From: Ruminococcus sp.
Lineage (GTDB): Bacteria > Bacillota > Clostridia > Oscillospirales > Ruminococcaceae
Assembly (NCBI GenBank): GCA_015066805.1
Contig: SVNP01000012.1
Coordinates: 1 to 64,000, forward strand
Length of the DNA: 64,000 bases
Reading direction: 5' to 3'
Below are positions 8,179 to 16,733 of this stretch, one piece after another (the first letter of the stretch is position 1; every line of letters begins with the position of its first letter). Below the pieces are notes generated by a model. The model ran no database searches. It was not told where the DNA came from and saw nothing but the letters and a program-made list of their open reading frames with translations. The translations under genes and the position numbers were made by a program.

Positions 8179-10797
8179 ATGCAAGATCCGAAATACCCTG
8201 TTGTTGACAGCGTAGATGCACTGCTGGAATGCTTTGCCCGCGTGCGGAAAGCCCAGCAGAAATTCGCAACCTATACCCAGGAGCAGGTAGATGCCATCTT
8301 CCGTGCCGCAGCCATGGCAGCCAATCAGGCCCGTATCCCTCTTGCCAAAATGGCAGTGGAGGAAACCGGCATGGGCATCGTGGAAGACAAGGTCATCAAG
8401 AATCACTATGCATCCGAGTATATCTATAACGCTTATAAAAACACCCCTACCTGCGGTGTCATCGAATCCGATCCCGCCTTTGGCATTCAGCGCATTGCAG
8501 AGCCCATCGGCGTCATCGCTGCGGTCATCCCCACCACCAACCCTACCTCCACCGCTATCTTCAAAACACTGATCACTCTGAAAACCCGTAACGGCATCAT
8601 CATCAGCCCCCACCCCCGTGCAAAGGCCTCTACCATTGCCGCAGCAAAGCTGGTGTATGAAGCCGCTGTAAAGGCCGGCGCACCCGAAGGTCTCATGGGC
8701 TGGATCGACATTCCCTCTCTGGAGCTGACCAATACCGTCATGAAGGAAGCCGACCTGATCCTTGCCACCGGCGGCCCCGGCATGGTGAAATCCGCCTATT
8801 CCAGCGGCAAGCCTGCCCTGGGCGTAGGTGCCGGCAATACGCCTGCCATTATTGACGAAAGTGCGGATATCGTGCTTGCCGTTAATTCCGTGATCCACTC
8901 CAAAACCTTTGATAACGGCATGATCTGCGCCTCCGAGCAGTCTGTGCTGGTCATGGATGCCATCTACGACAAGGTAAAAGCCGAGTTTGCCGCAAGAGGC
9001 TGCTATTTCCTCAATGCGGAGGAAACGGAAAAGGTCAGAAAGACCATTCTCATCAACGGCTCTCTCAACGCAAAGATCGTGGGGCAGTCTGCCTGCCGCA
9101 TCGCACAGCTTGCGGATGTGACCGTGCCTGCCTCCACCAAGATTCTCATCGGTGAGGTGGAAAGCGTTTCCCTCTCCGAAGAATTCGCCCATGAGAAGCT
9201 CTCGCCCGTGCTTGCCATGTACCGTGTCAAGAGCTTTGATGAGGCTCTGGATAAGGCAGAACGCCTTGTCATGGACGGCGGCTACGGACATACCGCCTCT
9301 ATTTACCTGAATCCCGTAACCGCAAGAGAAAAACTGGATGTGTTCGCTGCCCGTATGAAGGCCTGCCGCATCGTGGTCAATACCCCTTCCTCCCACGGCG
9401 GTATCGGCGATCTGTACAACTTCCGTCTGGCACCCTCTCTGACCTTGGGCTGCGGTTCCTGGGGCGGCAATTCCGTCTCCGAAAACGTGGGTGTCAAGCA
9501 TCTGCTGAACATTAAAACCGTTGCGGAAAGGAGAGAGAATATGCTGTGGTTCCGTGCCCCCGAAAAGGTCTACATGAAAAAAGGCTGCCTGCCTGTAGCT
9601 CTGGATGAGCTTGGCTCTGTGCTGGGCAAAAAGCGCGTGTTCATCGTAACCGACAGCTTCCTCTTCAACAACGGCTATACCAAGCCCGTAACCGACAAGC
9701 TGGATGCCATGGGCATCGTGCACACCACCTTCTTTGAGGTCGAGCCGGATCCCACTCTTGCCTCCGCAAGGGCAGGTGCAGCCGCCATGACAGTCTTCCA
9801 ACCCGACTGCATCATCGCCATCGGCGGCGGCTCCGCCATGGATGCCGCAAAGATCATGTGGGTGCTGTATGAGCATCCCGATGCAGACTTTATGGACATG
9901 GCCATGCGCTTCATCGACATCCGCAAGCGTGTATACGGCTTCCCCAAAATGGGCGAAAAGGCTTACTTTATTGCAGTTCCCACCTCTGCCGGTACCGGCT
10001 CCGAGGTTACTCCCTTCGCAGTCATCACCGATGAAACCAGCGGTGTGAAGTATCCTCTGGCAGATTACGAGCTGATGCCCGATATGGCCATCGTGGATGC
10101 CGACCTGATGATGAATGCACCCAAGAGCCTGACTTCCGCATCGGGTATTGATGTGGTCACTCATGCACTGGAGGCCTATGCTTCTATGCTGGCAACGGAT
10201 TATACCGACGGTCTGGCTCTGCGTTCCATGCAGATGGTGTTCGGCTATCTGCCCCGTGCCTACGATAACGGCCCCAACGATCCCGTCGCCCGTGAAAAAA
10301 TGGCAAATGCCGCCACCATGGCAGGTATGGCCTTTGCAAATGCCTTTTTGGGTGTGTGCCATTCCATGGCGCATAAGCTGGGTGCCTTCCACCATCTGCC
10401 CCATGGCATTGCCAATGCGCTGATGCTGGAACAGGTGCTGCGCTTCAATGCCACTGAAACACCCGTGAAGATGGGTACCTTCTCCCAGTACGATCACCCC
10501 CATACACTGGCAAGATATGCCGAGGTTGCCGATGCATTGGGTCTGAAGGGCAATACCGATACCGAAAAGCTGGAAGCTCTCATTACCGCACTGGAGGAGC
10601 TGAAGGCCGCTGTAGGCATCAAGGAGAGTATTCAGGCATATGGCATCGATGAAGCAGACTTCCTTGCACGGCTCGACGATATGACTGAGCAGGCGTTTGA
10701 TGACCAGTGCACAGGCGCCAACCCCCGCTATCCGCTGATGTCCGAAATCAAGCAGATGTACCTGAATGCTTACTACGGCAAGCATGACGCAGTATAA
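8179..10797 (+). CDS. adhE: Bifunctional acetaldehyde-CoA/alcohol dehydrogenase
   Basis: This 872-residue fusion enzyme reduces acetyl-CoA to acetaldehyde and then ethanol, re-oxidising NADH in fermentation. The N-terminal aldehyde dehydrogenase half has the catalytic cysteine in NGMICASEQS and an NAD-binding GVGAGNTPA region. After a linker, the C-terminal iron-dependent alcohol dehydrogenase half has GGGSAMDAAK and metal-binding histidines in HSMAHKLGAFHHLPHG. Length and domain order are typical of AdhE. The ATG at 8179 follows GGAGG at eight bases; a TTG five codons upstream overlaps the binding site and is rejected. The next gene starts 20 bases later and may be co-transcribed. Confidence 0.97.
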   Translation: MQDPKYPVVDSVDALLECFARVRKAQQKFATYTQEQVDAIFRAAAMAANQARIPLAKMAVEETGMGIVEDKVIKNHYASEYIYNAYKNTPTCGVIESDPAFGIQRIAEPIGVIAAVIPTTNPTSTAIFKTLITLKTRNGIIISPHPRAKASTIAAAKLVYEAAVKAGAPEGLMGWIDIPSLELTNTVMKEADLILATGGPGMVKSAYSSGKPALGVGAGNTPAIIDESADIVLAVNSVIHSKTFDNGMICASEQSVLVMDAIYDKVKAEFAARGCYFLNAEETEKVRKTILINGSLNAKIVGQSACRIAQLADVTVPASTKILIGEVESVSLSEEFAHEKLSPVLAMYRVKSFDEALDKAERLVMDGGYGHTASIYLNPVTAREKLDVFAARMKACRIVVNTPSSHGGIGDLYNFRLAPSLTLGCGSWGGNSVSENVGVKHLLNIKTVAERRENMLWFRAPEKVYMKKGCLPVALDELGSVLGKKRVFIVTDSFLFNNGYTKPVTDKLDAMGIVHTTFFEVEPDPTLASARAGAAAMTVFQPDCIIAIGGGSAMDAAKIMWVLYEHPDADFMDMAMRFIDIRKRVYGFPKMGEKAYFIAVPTSAGTGSEVTPFAVITDETSGVKYPLADYELMPDMAIVDADLMMNAPKSLTSASGIDVVTHALEAYASMLATDYTDGLALRSMQMVFGYLPRAYDNGPNDPVAREKMANAATMAGMAFANAFLGVCHSMAHKLGAFHHLPHGIANALMLEQVLRFNATETPVKMGTFSQYDHPHTLARYAEVADALGLKGNTDTEKLEALITALEELKAAVGIKESIQAYGIDEADFLARLDDMTEQAFDDQCTGANPRYPLMSEIKQMYLNAYYGKHDAV

Positions 10798-10817
10798 ATT
10801 CAAAGGAGGCGTTTCTC

Positions 10818-11573
10818 ATGGCAATGCAATATGATGCTGTACTGGCACAGCGCAGCCAGAAGACCATCTACCGTGACGGTGATACCGTTCTGAAGATTTT
10901 TGAGCCTTCCTATTCCAAGGCCAATGTGCTGAATGAAGCACTGAATCAGGCCAGAGTGGAAGAAACCGGTCTGCACATCCCCCGCTTGCTGGAGGTGCTG
11001 ATGATCGACGGCAAATGGGCGATCCGCGCCGAATTCATTGAGGGCAGAACCCTGCAGCAGATGATGGAGGAACAGCCCCAAAACATGGAGGAGTATCTGG
11101 AGCAGTTTGTAGCTTTGCAGATGGAAGTGCATACCAAGGAATCCCCCCTGCTGAATAAGCTGAAAGATAAAATGAACCGCAAAATCAGCGAGAGTGCCTT
11201 TGATGCCACCACCCGCTACGAGCTGCATACCCGTCTGGAATCCATGCCCAAGCACAAAAAGGTGTGTCACGGCGATTTCAACCCCTCCAACATCATTGTT
11301 ACCCCCGAAGGCGTTCCCTATATTCTGGACTGGTCTCACGCCACCCAGGGCAATGCTTCGGCGGATGTGGCAAGGACCTACCTGCTGTTCTGTCTGGCAG
11401 GCGCACAGGAAACCGCTGACCGCTACCTGAATCTGTTCTGCAAAAAAACCGATACCGCCAAGCAGTATATCCAGTCCTGGATGCCTATTGTGGCTGCTTC
11501 CCAGTCGGTCAAGGGCAATGCGGACGAGCGTGCCATGCTCAAGCGTTGGGTCAATGTGGTAGATTACGAATAA
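10818..11573 (+). CDS. APH-type phosphotransferase family protein
   Basis: This 251-residue protein has the protein-kinase-like fold of the aminoglycoside phosphotransferase family. The catalytic loop is CHGDFNPSNIIV (HGDxxxxN) and the metal-binding segment is ILDWSHA. An N-terminal lobe contains DGDTVLKIF with the expected lysine. The C-terminus is helical. Such proteins phosphorylate small molecules (antibiotics, choline, thiamine, sugars) and most in gut Firmicutes have no proven substrate; I would not call resistance. AAAGGAGG precedes the ATG. It is 20 bases after adhE, and a hairpin follows it. Confidence 0.85.
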   Translation: MAMQYDAVLAQRSQKTIYRDGDTVLKIFEPSYSKANVLNEALNQARVEETGLHIPRLLEVLMIDGKWAIRAEFIEGRTLQQMMEEQPQNMEEYLEQFVALQMEVHTKESPLLNKLKDKMNRKISESAFDATTRYELHTRLESMPKHKKVCHGDFNPSNIIVTPEGVPYILDWSHATQGNASADVARTYLLFCLAGAQETADRYLNLFCKKTDTAKQYIQSWMPIVAASQSVKGNADERAMLKRWVNVVDYE

Positions 11574-11592
11574 CCCCCCCGGCAACAACCAA

Positions 11593-11623
11593 TATGCCGT
11601 CCCGATGCGTCATCGGGACGGCA
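11593..11623 (+). terminator. Strong hairpin after the phosphotransferase gene
   Basis: A perfect 14-bp stem (11593-11606 with 11610-11623) with a 3-base loop. No U-run follows (ACCCATAAC), so it may be a weak terminator or an mRNA-stabilising structure. Confidence 0.5.
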
Positions 11624-11670
11624 TACCCATAACCCCAAAGAATCAACAGAGAAACAAGGAGCTGTCTTTT

Positions 11671-14436
11671 ATGGCTGCAATTCTGGATTGGAATGTATAT
11701 CTGCAAGCTGCTGCGGATGCCGTTGCAGAAGGCGTTGTGCTGCTGAAAAACCGAGATCAGGCACTTCCCTTGCCCAAAGAAGAACCTGTGGCAGTATTCG
11801 GCAGAATACAACTGCACTATTACAAAAGCGGTACCGGCTCCGGCGGTATGGTCAATGCCCCCGTGATAACCGGCATTTTGGATGGCCTGCGGGAACAGTG
11901 CATTGCCGTGGATGAAACCCTGCTGGAGATCTACCGGCAGTGGGATGCTGCCCACCCCTATGATCTGGGCACCGGCTGGGGTGCCGAGCCCTGGTCACAG
12001 CAGGAAATGCCCCTGACCGATGAAATCGCTGCGGCTAGTGCGGAAAATCACAGCCGGGCAGTGGTCGTCATCGGCCGTACTGCGGGTGAAGAACAGGATC
12101 ACCGTATGGAGGCAGGCTCCTATCTGCTGGCCGATGAAGAGATCCGGATGCTGCAGATCGTCCGCAAGCACTTCAAAACCATGATCGTGCTGCTGAATGT
12201 GGGCGGCATCATTGATATGAAAGAGATCGAAGCTGTCGATCCGGATGCCATTGTGTACGTCTGGCAGGGCGGTATGACCGGCGGCAGCGGTACAGCCGCC
12301 GTCTTAAGCGGCGAGGTCAGTCCCTCCGGCAAGCTGCCGGATACCATTGCTTATGAGATCACCGATTATCCCTCGCACCCCTATTTCGGTGACAGAGAAC
12401 GGAATTTCCACAGCGAGGATATCTACATCGGCTACCGTTATTTCGAAACCTTTGCCAAGGAAAAGGTGCGCTATCCCTTCGGCTTCGGCCTTTCCTACAC
12501 CGAGTTTTCCATTTCTGCCGCAGCAGTTGCGGCGGAAGATGATGTTGTGACCATTACGGCAGCCGTAAAGAATATCGGTGCCTGCTGCGGCAAGGAAGTC
12601 GTGCAGCTATATGCGGAAGCCCCTCAGGGCAAGCTGGGCAAGCCCGCCAGAGTGCTGTGCGGCTTTGCCAAAACCCGCACATTGGCTCCCGGAGAAGAAG
12701 AACTGCTGACCATTGCCGTTAAGCTCCGTGAGCTGGCTTCCTATGATGACAGCGGTGCCACAGGCAACCCCTACTGCTATGTGCTGGAGGAGGGTGCTTA
12801 CCACTTCTATCTGGGCAGCGATGTACGTTCTGCTGCCAAATGCTACACCCATCTGCTGGAGGAAACACAGGTGACCTCCCGCTGCGTGCAGTGTATGGCA
12901 CCTGTACTGCCCTTTGAACGCATTCGCCCTGTGGCTGCGGAGGATGATGGCTATGTCATCTCCATGGAGCCTGTTCCGCTTTCCGAAGTGGATGAAACAG
13001 AGCGCAGCCGCACCCGCCTGCCCTATGAGATCCCCCATACGGGAGATATGGGCATTACCCTGCAGGATGTGAAAAACGGCACCGCCACACTGCGTGCATT
13101 TATCGCCCAGCTTTCCGATGAGGAGCTTTCTTCTCTGGTGCGGGGCGAAGGCATGGGCAGCCCCCGTGTGACAGCCGGTACCGCCTCCGCCTTTGGCGGC
13201 GTGGCAAAAGGTCTGGTGCATTATGGGATCCCAGCGGTATGCTGCTCCGACGGCCCTTCCGGTATGCGCCTGGATTGCGGCACACCTGCCTGCAGTCTGC
13301 CCAATGGTACCTTGCTGGCCGCTACCTTCAACCGTGAGCTGCTGACCCGGCTGTTTACTCTGACCGGTCTGGAAATGCGTGCCAATCATGTGGATTGTCT
13401 GCTGGGTCCCGGCATGAACCTGCACCGTCACCCCTTAAACGGCCGCAATTTCGAGTATTTCTCCGAAGACCCCTATCTCACCGGCATGATGGCTGCTGCA
13501 CAACTGGAAGGTCTGCACAGCGTTGGCGTCAGCGGCACCCTGAAGCACTTCTGCGGCAATGAGCAGGAAACCAACCGACATTTTCTGGATGCGGTGATCT
13601 CCGAGCGTGCATTGCGTGAAATGTATCTGAAAGGCTTTGAACTGGCTGTGAAATACGGCAAGGCAAAGAGCATCATGACCACCTACGGCTCTGTCAACGG
13701 TCTTTGGACTGCCGGCACACTGGATCTGACTACCCTGATCCTGCGGGAAGAATGGGGCTTTTCCGGTATTGTGATGACCGATTGGTGGGCAAATATCAAC
13801 CGCCGCAACGAAGCACCCCGCAGAGATCTGACCTCTGTGATGGTTGCCGCCCAGAACGATCTGTACATGGTATGCTCCGATACGGAAACCCCCGACGGCG
13901 ATATCATGCAGGCTTTGGAGGCTAAGACCCTGACCCGCGGCGAGCTGCAGCGTTGTGCATCCAATATCTGCGAGTTTATTCTGCACACCCCTGCCATGCA
14001 GCGGCTTTGCGGCACTGCAGAAAATGTAGAGATCCTGAACCGTCCCACCGAAGGGCAGCCGCAGGAAGGCGATGTGGTATTCTATCCGCTGGAGGGAGCA
14101 CTGACCATTCCCCTGGATGCGGTTGCTGCCGAGCGTGGTACTGCCTTCAGCTTTGCACTGGATGTGGCGACACCCGGCTACTATCATATCACGGTAACGG
14201 CTTCTTCCACGGCCGGCCCGCTGGCACAGATGCCTGTTACCCTGTTCAGCATGGGAACCGCCCACACTACCTTTACCTGGAACGGTACCGAGGGCAAGCC
14301 GGTTTCTTTCAGTACCGATATCCCCATGTTCTCCCGTTTTACCACCATGCGTCTGTATTTCGCACAAAGCGGCCTGCAAATGCACGAGATCTCCTTTACC
14401 CTGACCCAGGGCGGCATCAACATTGCCGCATTATAA
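11671..14436 (+). CDS. GH3 beta-glucosidase with permuted domain order
   Basis: This 921-residue protein hydrolyses beta-linked gluco-oligosaccharides (family 3). The usual order is reversed. The (alpha/beta)6 GH3 C-terminal domain comes first (AEGVVLLKN at residues ~19-27, then VAVFGR), followed by a fibronectin-III-like domain (VVQLYAEAP). The catalytic (alpha/beta)8 domain is last, from about residue 480: SDGPSGMRLD, KHFCGNEQETNRH, and the nucleophile Asp704 in VMTDWW. A C-terminal beta-sandwich tail (about 780-921) follows. No signal peptide is present, so it acts in the cytoplasm on imported cello-oligosaccharides. Permuted GH3 enzymes are known from Ruminococcus albus and Butyrivibrio. 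ATG 11671 follows AAGGAGC at nine bases. Confidence 0.92.
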   Translation: MAAILDWNVYLQAAADAVAEGVVLLKNRDQALPLPKEEPVAVFGRIQLHYYKSGTGSGGMVNAPVITGILDGLREQCIAVDETLLEIYRQWDAAHPYDLGTGWGAEPWSQQEMPLTDEIAAASAENHSRAVVVIGRTAGEEQDHRMEAGSYLLADEEIRMLQIVRKHFKTMIVLLNVGGIIDMKEIEAVDPDAIVYVWQGGMTGGSGTAAVLSGEVSPSGKLPDTIAYEITDYPSHPYFGDRERNFHSEDIYIGYRYFETFAKEKVRYPFGFGLSYTEFSISAAAVAAEDDVVTITAAVKNIGACCGKEVVQLYAEAPQGKLGKPARVLCGFAKTRTLAPGEEELLTIAVKLRELASYDDSGATGNPYCYVLEEGAYHFYLGSDVRSAAKCYTHLLEETQVTSRCVQCMAPVLPFERIRPVAAEDDGYVISMEPVPLSEVDETERSRTRLPYEIPHTGDMGITLQDVKNGTATLRAFIAQLSDEELSSLVRGEGMGSPRVTAGTASAFGGVAKGLVHYGIPAVCCSDGPSGMRLDCGTPACSLPNGTLLAATFNRELLTRLFTLTGLEMRANHVDCLLGPGMNLHRHPLNGRNFEYFSEDPYLTGMMAAAQLEGLHSVGVSGTLKHFCGNEQETNRHFLDAVISERALREMYLKGFELAVKYGKAKSIMTTYGSVNGLWTAGTLDLTTLILREEWGFSGIVMTDWWANINRRNEAPRRDLTSVMVAAQNDLYMVCSDTETPDGDIMQALEAKTLTRGELQRCASNICEFILHTPAMQRLCGTAENVEILNRPTEGQPQEGDVVFYPLEGALTIPLDAVAAERGTAFSFALDVATPGYYHITVTASSTAGPLAQMPVTLFSMGTAHTTFTWNGTEGKPVSFSTDIPMFSRFTTMRLYFAQSGLQMHEISFTLTQGGINIAAL

Positions 14437-14446
14437 TGATCTGCGT

Positions 14447-14486
14447 AAAACATCCCGAAGGTCATCTGCCCTCGGGATGTTTTGTA
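14447..14486 (+). terminator. Rho-independent terminator after GH3
   Basis: AAAACATCCCGA(AG) at 14447-14460 pairs with CTCGGGATGTTTT at 14471-14483, then TATT. It closes the GH3 transcript before the recJ promoter. Confidence 0.75.
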
Positions 14487-14584
14487 TTGTCCGGAGCAGC
14501 CGCTTTTTCGCTCAAAGCTGCGGATATACACCCACACAAAAACGGTTTTCCCCGATAAAATACGGAAAAAGCCCCTGTTTCCCC

Positions 14585-14613
14585 TTGCAATTTGCCCGAA
14601 AAAATGGTATACT
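14585..14613 (+). promoter_or_regulatory. Sigma-A-like promoter of recJ
   Basis: -35 TTGCAA (14585-14590) and -10 TATACT (14608-14613) with a 17-base spacer, about 40 bases before the recJ start. Confidence 0.75.
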
Positions 14614-14655
14614 GAAAAGAATGGAAATTTACAGCAGGAGGTGGATAATCGGATC

Positions 14656-16692
14656 ATGCAAAAACAATGGAAGCTGGGTCAGCCCGATACACAAGCAGCA
14701 GCGCAGCTCAGCGAAGCACTGGGCATTACACAGATCTGTGCCGAGGTGCTGCTTTCCCGTGGGATCTCATCCCCGCAGACAGCCAAAGCCTTTCTGGAGG
14801 CACCGCCTCTTTCCGATCCGTTTCTGCTGATGGATATGGAAAAGGCTGTGCAGCGGATTCTGCAGGCCATTGAACAGGGTGAGGCCATTTGTGTGTACGG
14901 TGATTACGACTGCGACGGTGTAACGGCTACCGTAATGCTGGTGGATTGGCTTACCTATGCCGGTGCGGATGTGCGATGGTATATCCCCACACGCAAGGAG
15001 GGCTATGGCATCCGCTGCGAACAAATTGATCTGTTGAAAGAACAAGGCACCTCCCTGATCATTACGGTGGATAACGGTATTTCCGCCATAGAAGAAGCAA
15101 CCTATATCCGTGAAAAGGGCATGGAGCTTATCGTGACCGACCACCACCGTCCCGGAGATGTTCTGCCCGATGCAGTGGCTGTGGTGGATCCCCACCGTGC
15201 CGATTGTCCTTCTCCCTTTAAGCCCCTGTGCGGTGCCGGCGTGGTTCTGAAGCTCATAGCGGCACTGGAGGGCGGCGATTATGATTCCGCCATTGAACAA
15301 TTCGGTGATCTGGCAGCACTGGCAACCGTTGCCGATGTGGTGGAGCTCAGCGGCGAAAACCGCTATCTGGTCAAGCGCGGCTTAGAGCTGCTGCGTAATA
15401 CCGAACGAATGGGGCTGCTCTCCCTGATGGCGGTCTGCGCCATTGATATCCACAAGCCCATTACCTCCACCATGGCAGCATTTCAGCTTGCACCCCGTAT
15501 CAATGCCGCAGGCAGATTTGCTTCTGCCTCCATTGCCGCAAGATTGCTGCTGACCGATGATCCCGAAGAAGCGACCCTGCTGGCGGCGCAGATCCAGACC
15601 CTGAACGATGACCGCCGTGCCACGGAAAAGGTGATTCTGGATCAGATTTTGGACGAGATCCGTGAAAAACCCGAACTGCTCCGCCGCAGAGTCCTCATTT
15701 TTGTAGGCGAAGACTGGCATCATGGCGTGGTAGGTATTGTTGCCGCCCGTCTGATGGAACGCTTCGGCAAGCCCTGCTTTTTGCTTTCCCGTGAGGATGG
15801 TGAGGGCTACCGTGGTTCCGCCCGCAGCTTTGGCAGCTTTTCCGTATTTGAGTGCCTGCACGCCTGTGCACCCCATCTGGTGCGCTATGGCGGCCACCCG
15901 GGCGCAGGCGGCTTTACCGTGGCAGAAGATGCCCTCTCAGATTTTTCTGAGGCCGTGGAAGCCTACGCAGCGGCCCATCACGGCACCATGCCGGCTATGA
16001 CTGTCCATGCGGAGCGTGCCATCTCCGCCAATGACCTGAACCCCCGCAACATTGATGGTCTGCGGGTGCTGGAGCCCTACGGTGCAGGCAATGTACAGCC
16101 CGTGTTCGCGCTGCTGCAGGTATTGGTACAGGAACGCATTCCCATTGGCGGCGGCAAGTACATCAAGCTGAAAGGTGTGCAGGGACAGATCCCCGTAGAG
16201 CTGCTGATTTTCCGCTGTACCGCCGAAGAATCCGGCATCCGCACCGGTATGCTGTATGATTTTCTGGTCACACCGGAGGTCAAACAGTTCCAGGGCCGTG
16301 CCCAGTTGGGTGTCCGTGCGGAGGAATGGCGGGTCTCCGGTCTGCAGCAGGCACAGATGATCGCAGCGGAGCAGGCCTATGATGCCTACTGCCGCAAGGA
16401 AGCTCTGCCCGAGGCCTACTATGCAAAAATGTGTCCCGACCGCAATGCGCTGGTGGCATTTTATCAGGCAGCGGAACGTACACCACAGCCCATGGAGCTG
16501 CTCTGCCGCAGACTGAAGGATGCGGATATGAACTACTGCCGTGCCCGTCTGTGCGCTGATATCCTCAGTGAGCTGGGGCTGATCGCCCATGATGTGGTCA
16601 ATGATACCATCCGCCTGCTGCCCGTACAGCAAAAGCGGGATCTTTCCGAATCCCTCATTTTACAGAATATCCAAGCAATGACCGTGAAATAA
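14656..16692 (+). CDS. recJ: Single-stranded-DNA exonuclease RecJ
   Basis: This 678-residue DHH-family 5'-3' single-strand exonuclease acts in recombination and mismatch repair. Motif I is YGDYDCDGVTAT, followed by TVDNGIS and the DHH signature VTDHHRPGD. The DHHA1 motif is GGHPGAGGF (about residue 418), with an OB-fold after it and a long C-terminal extension. The start is ATG 14656; AGGAGG lies 13-14 bases upstream, rather far, so an in-frame GTG at 14641 is possible but overlaps the binding site. It is first in a plus-strand run with rel, a metallo-hydrolase and hemZ. Confidence 0.93.
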   Translation: MQKQWKLGQPDTQAAAQLSEALGITQICAEVLLSRGISSPQTAKAFLEAPPLSDPFLLMDMEKAVQRILQAIEQGEAICVYGDYDCDGVTATVMLVDWLTYAGADVRWYIPTRKEGYGIRCEQIDLLKEQGTSLIITVDNGISAIEEATYIREKGMELIVTDHHRPGDVLPDAVAVVDPHRADCPSPFKPLCGAGVVLKLIAALEGGDYDSAIEQFGDLAALATVADVVELSGENRYLVKRGLELLRNTERMGLLSLMAVCAIDIHKPITSTMAAFQLAPRINAAGRFASASIAARLLLTDDPEEATLLAAQIQTLNDDRRATEKVILDQILDEIREKPELLRRRVLIFVGEDWHHGVVGIVAARLMERFGKPCFLLSREDGEGYRGSARSFGSFSVFECLHACAPHLVRYGGHPGAGGFTVAEDALSDFSEAVEAYAAAHHGTMPAMTVHAERAISANDLNPRNIDGLRVLEPYGAGNVQPVFALLQVLVQERIPIGGGKYIKLKGVQGQIPVELLIFRCTAEESGIRTGMLYDFLVTPEVKQFQGRAQLGVRAEEWRVSGLQQAQMIAAEQAYDAYCRKEALPEAYYAKMCPDRNALVAFYQAAERTPQPMELLCRRLKDADMNYCRARLCADILSELGLIAHDVVNDTIRLLPVQQKRDLSESLILQNIQAMTVK

Positions 16693-16733
16693 ATCATATA
16701 CTGCAAGCCAGCAGCCGAAAGGAGTGTGCCGTA

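Noticed and set aside
8158-10803. 881-codon open frame antisense to adhE
   Set aside because: Shadow of the GC-rich adhE codons. Its translation is low-complexity (His/Gly/Cys-rich), it has no ribosome-binding site, and it shows no family motif.
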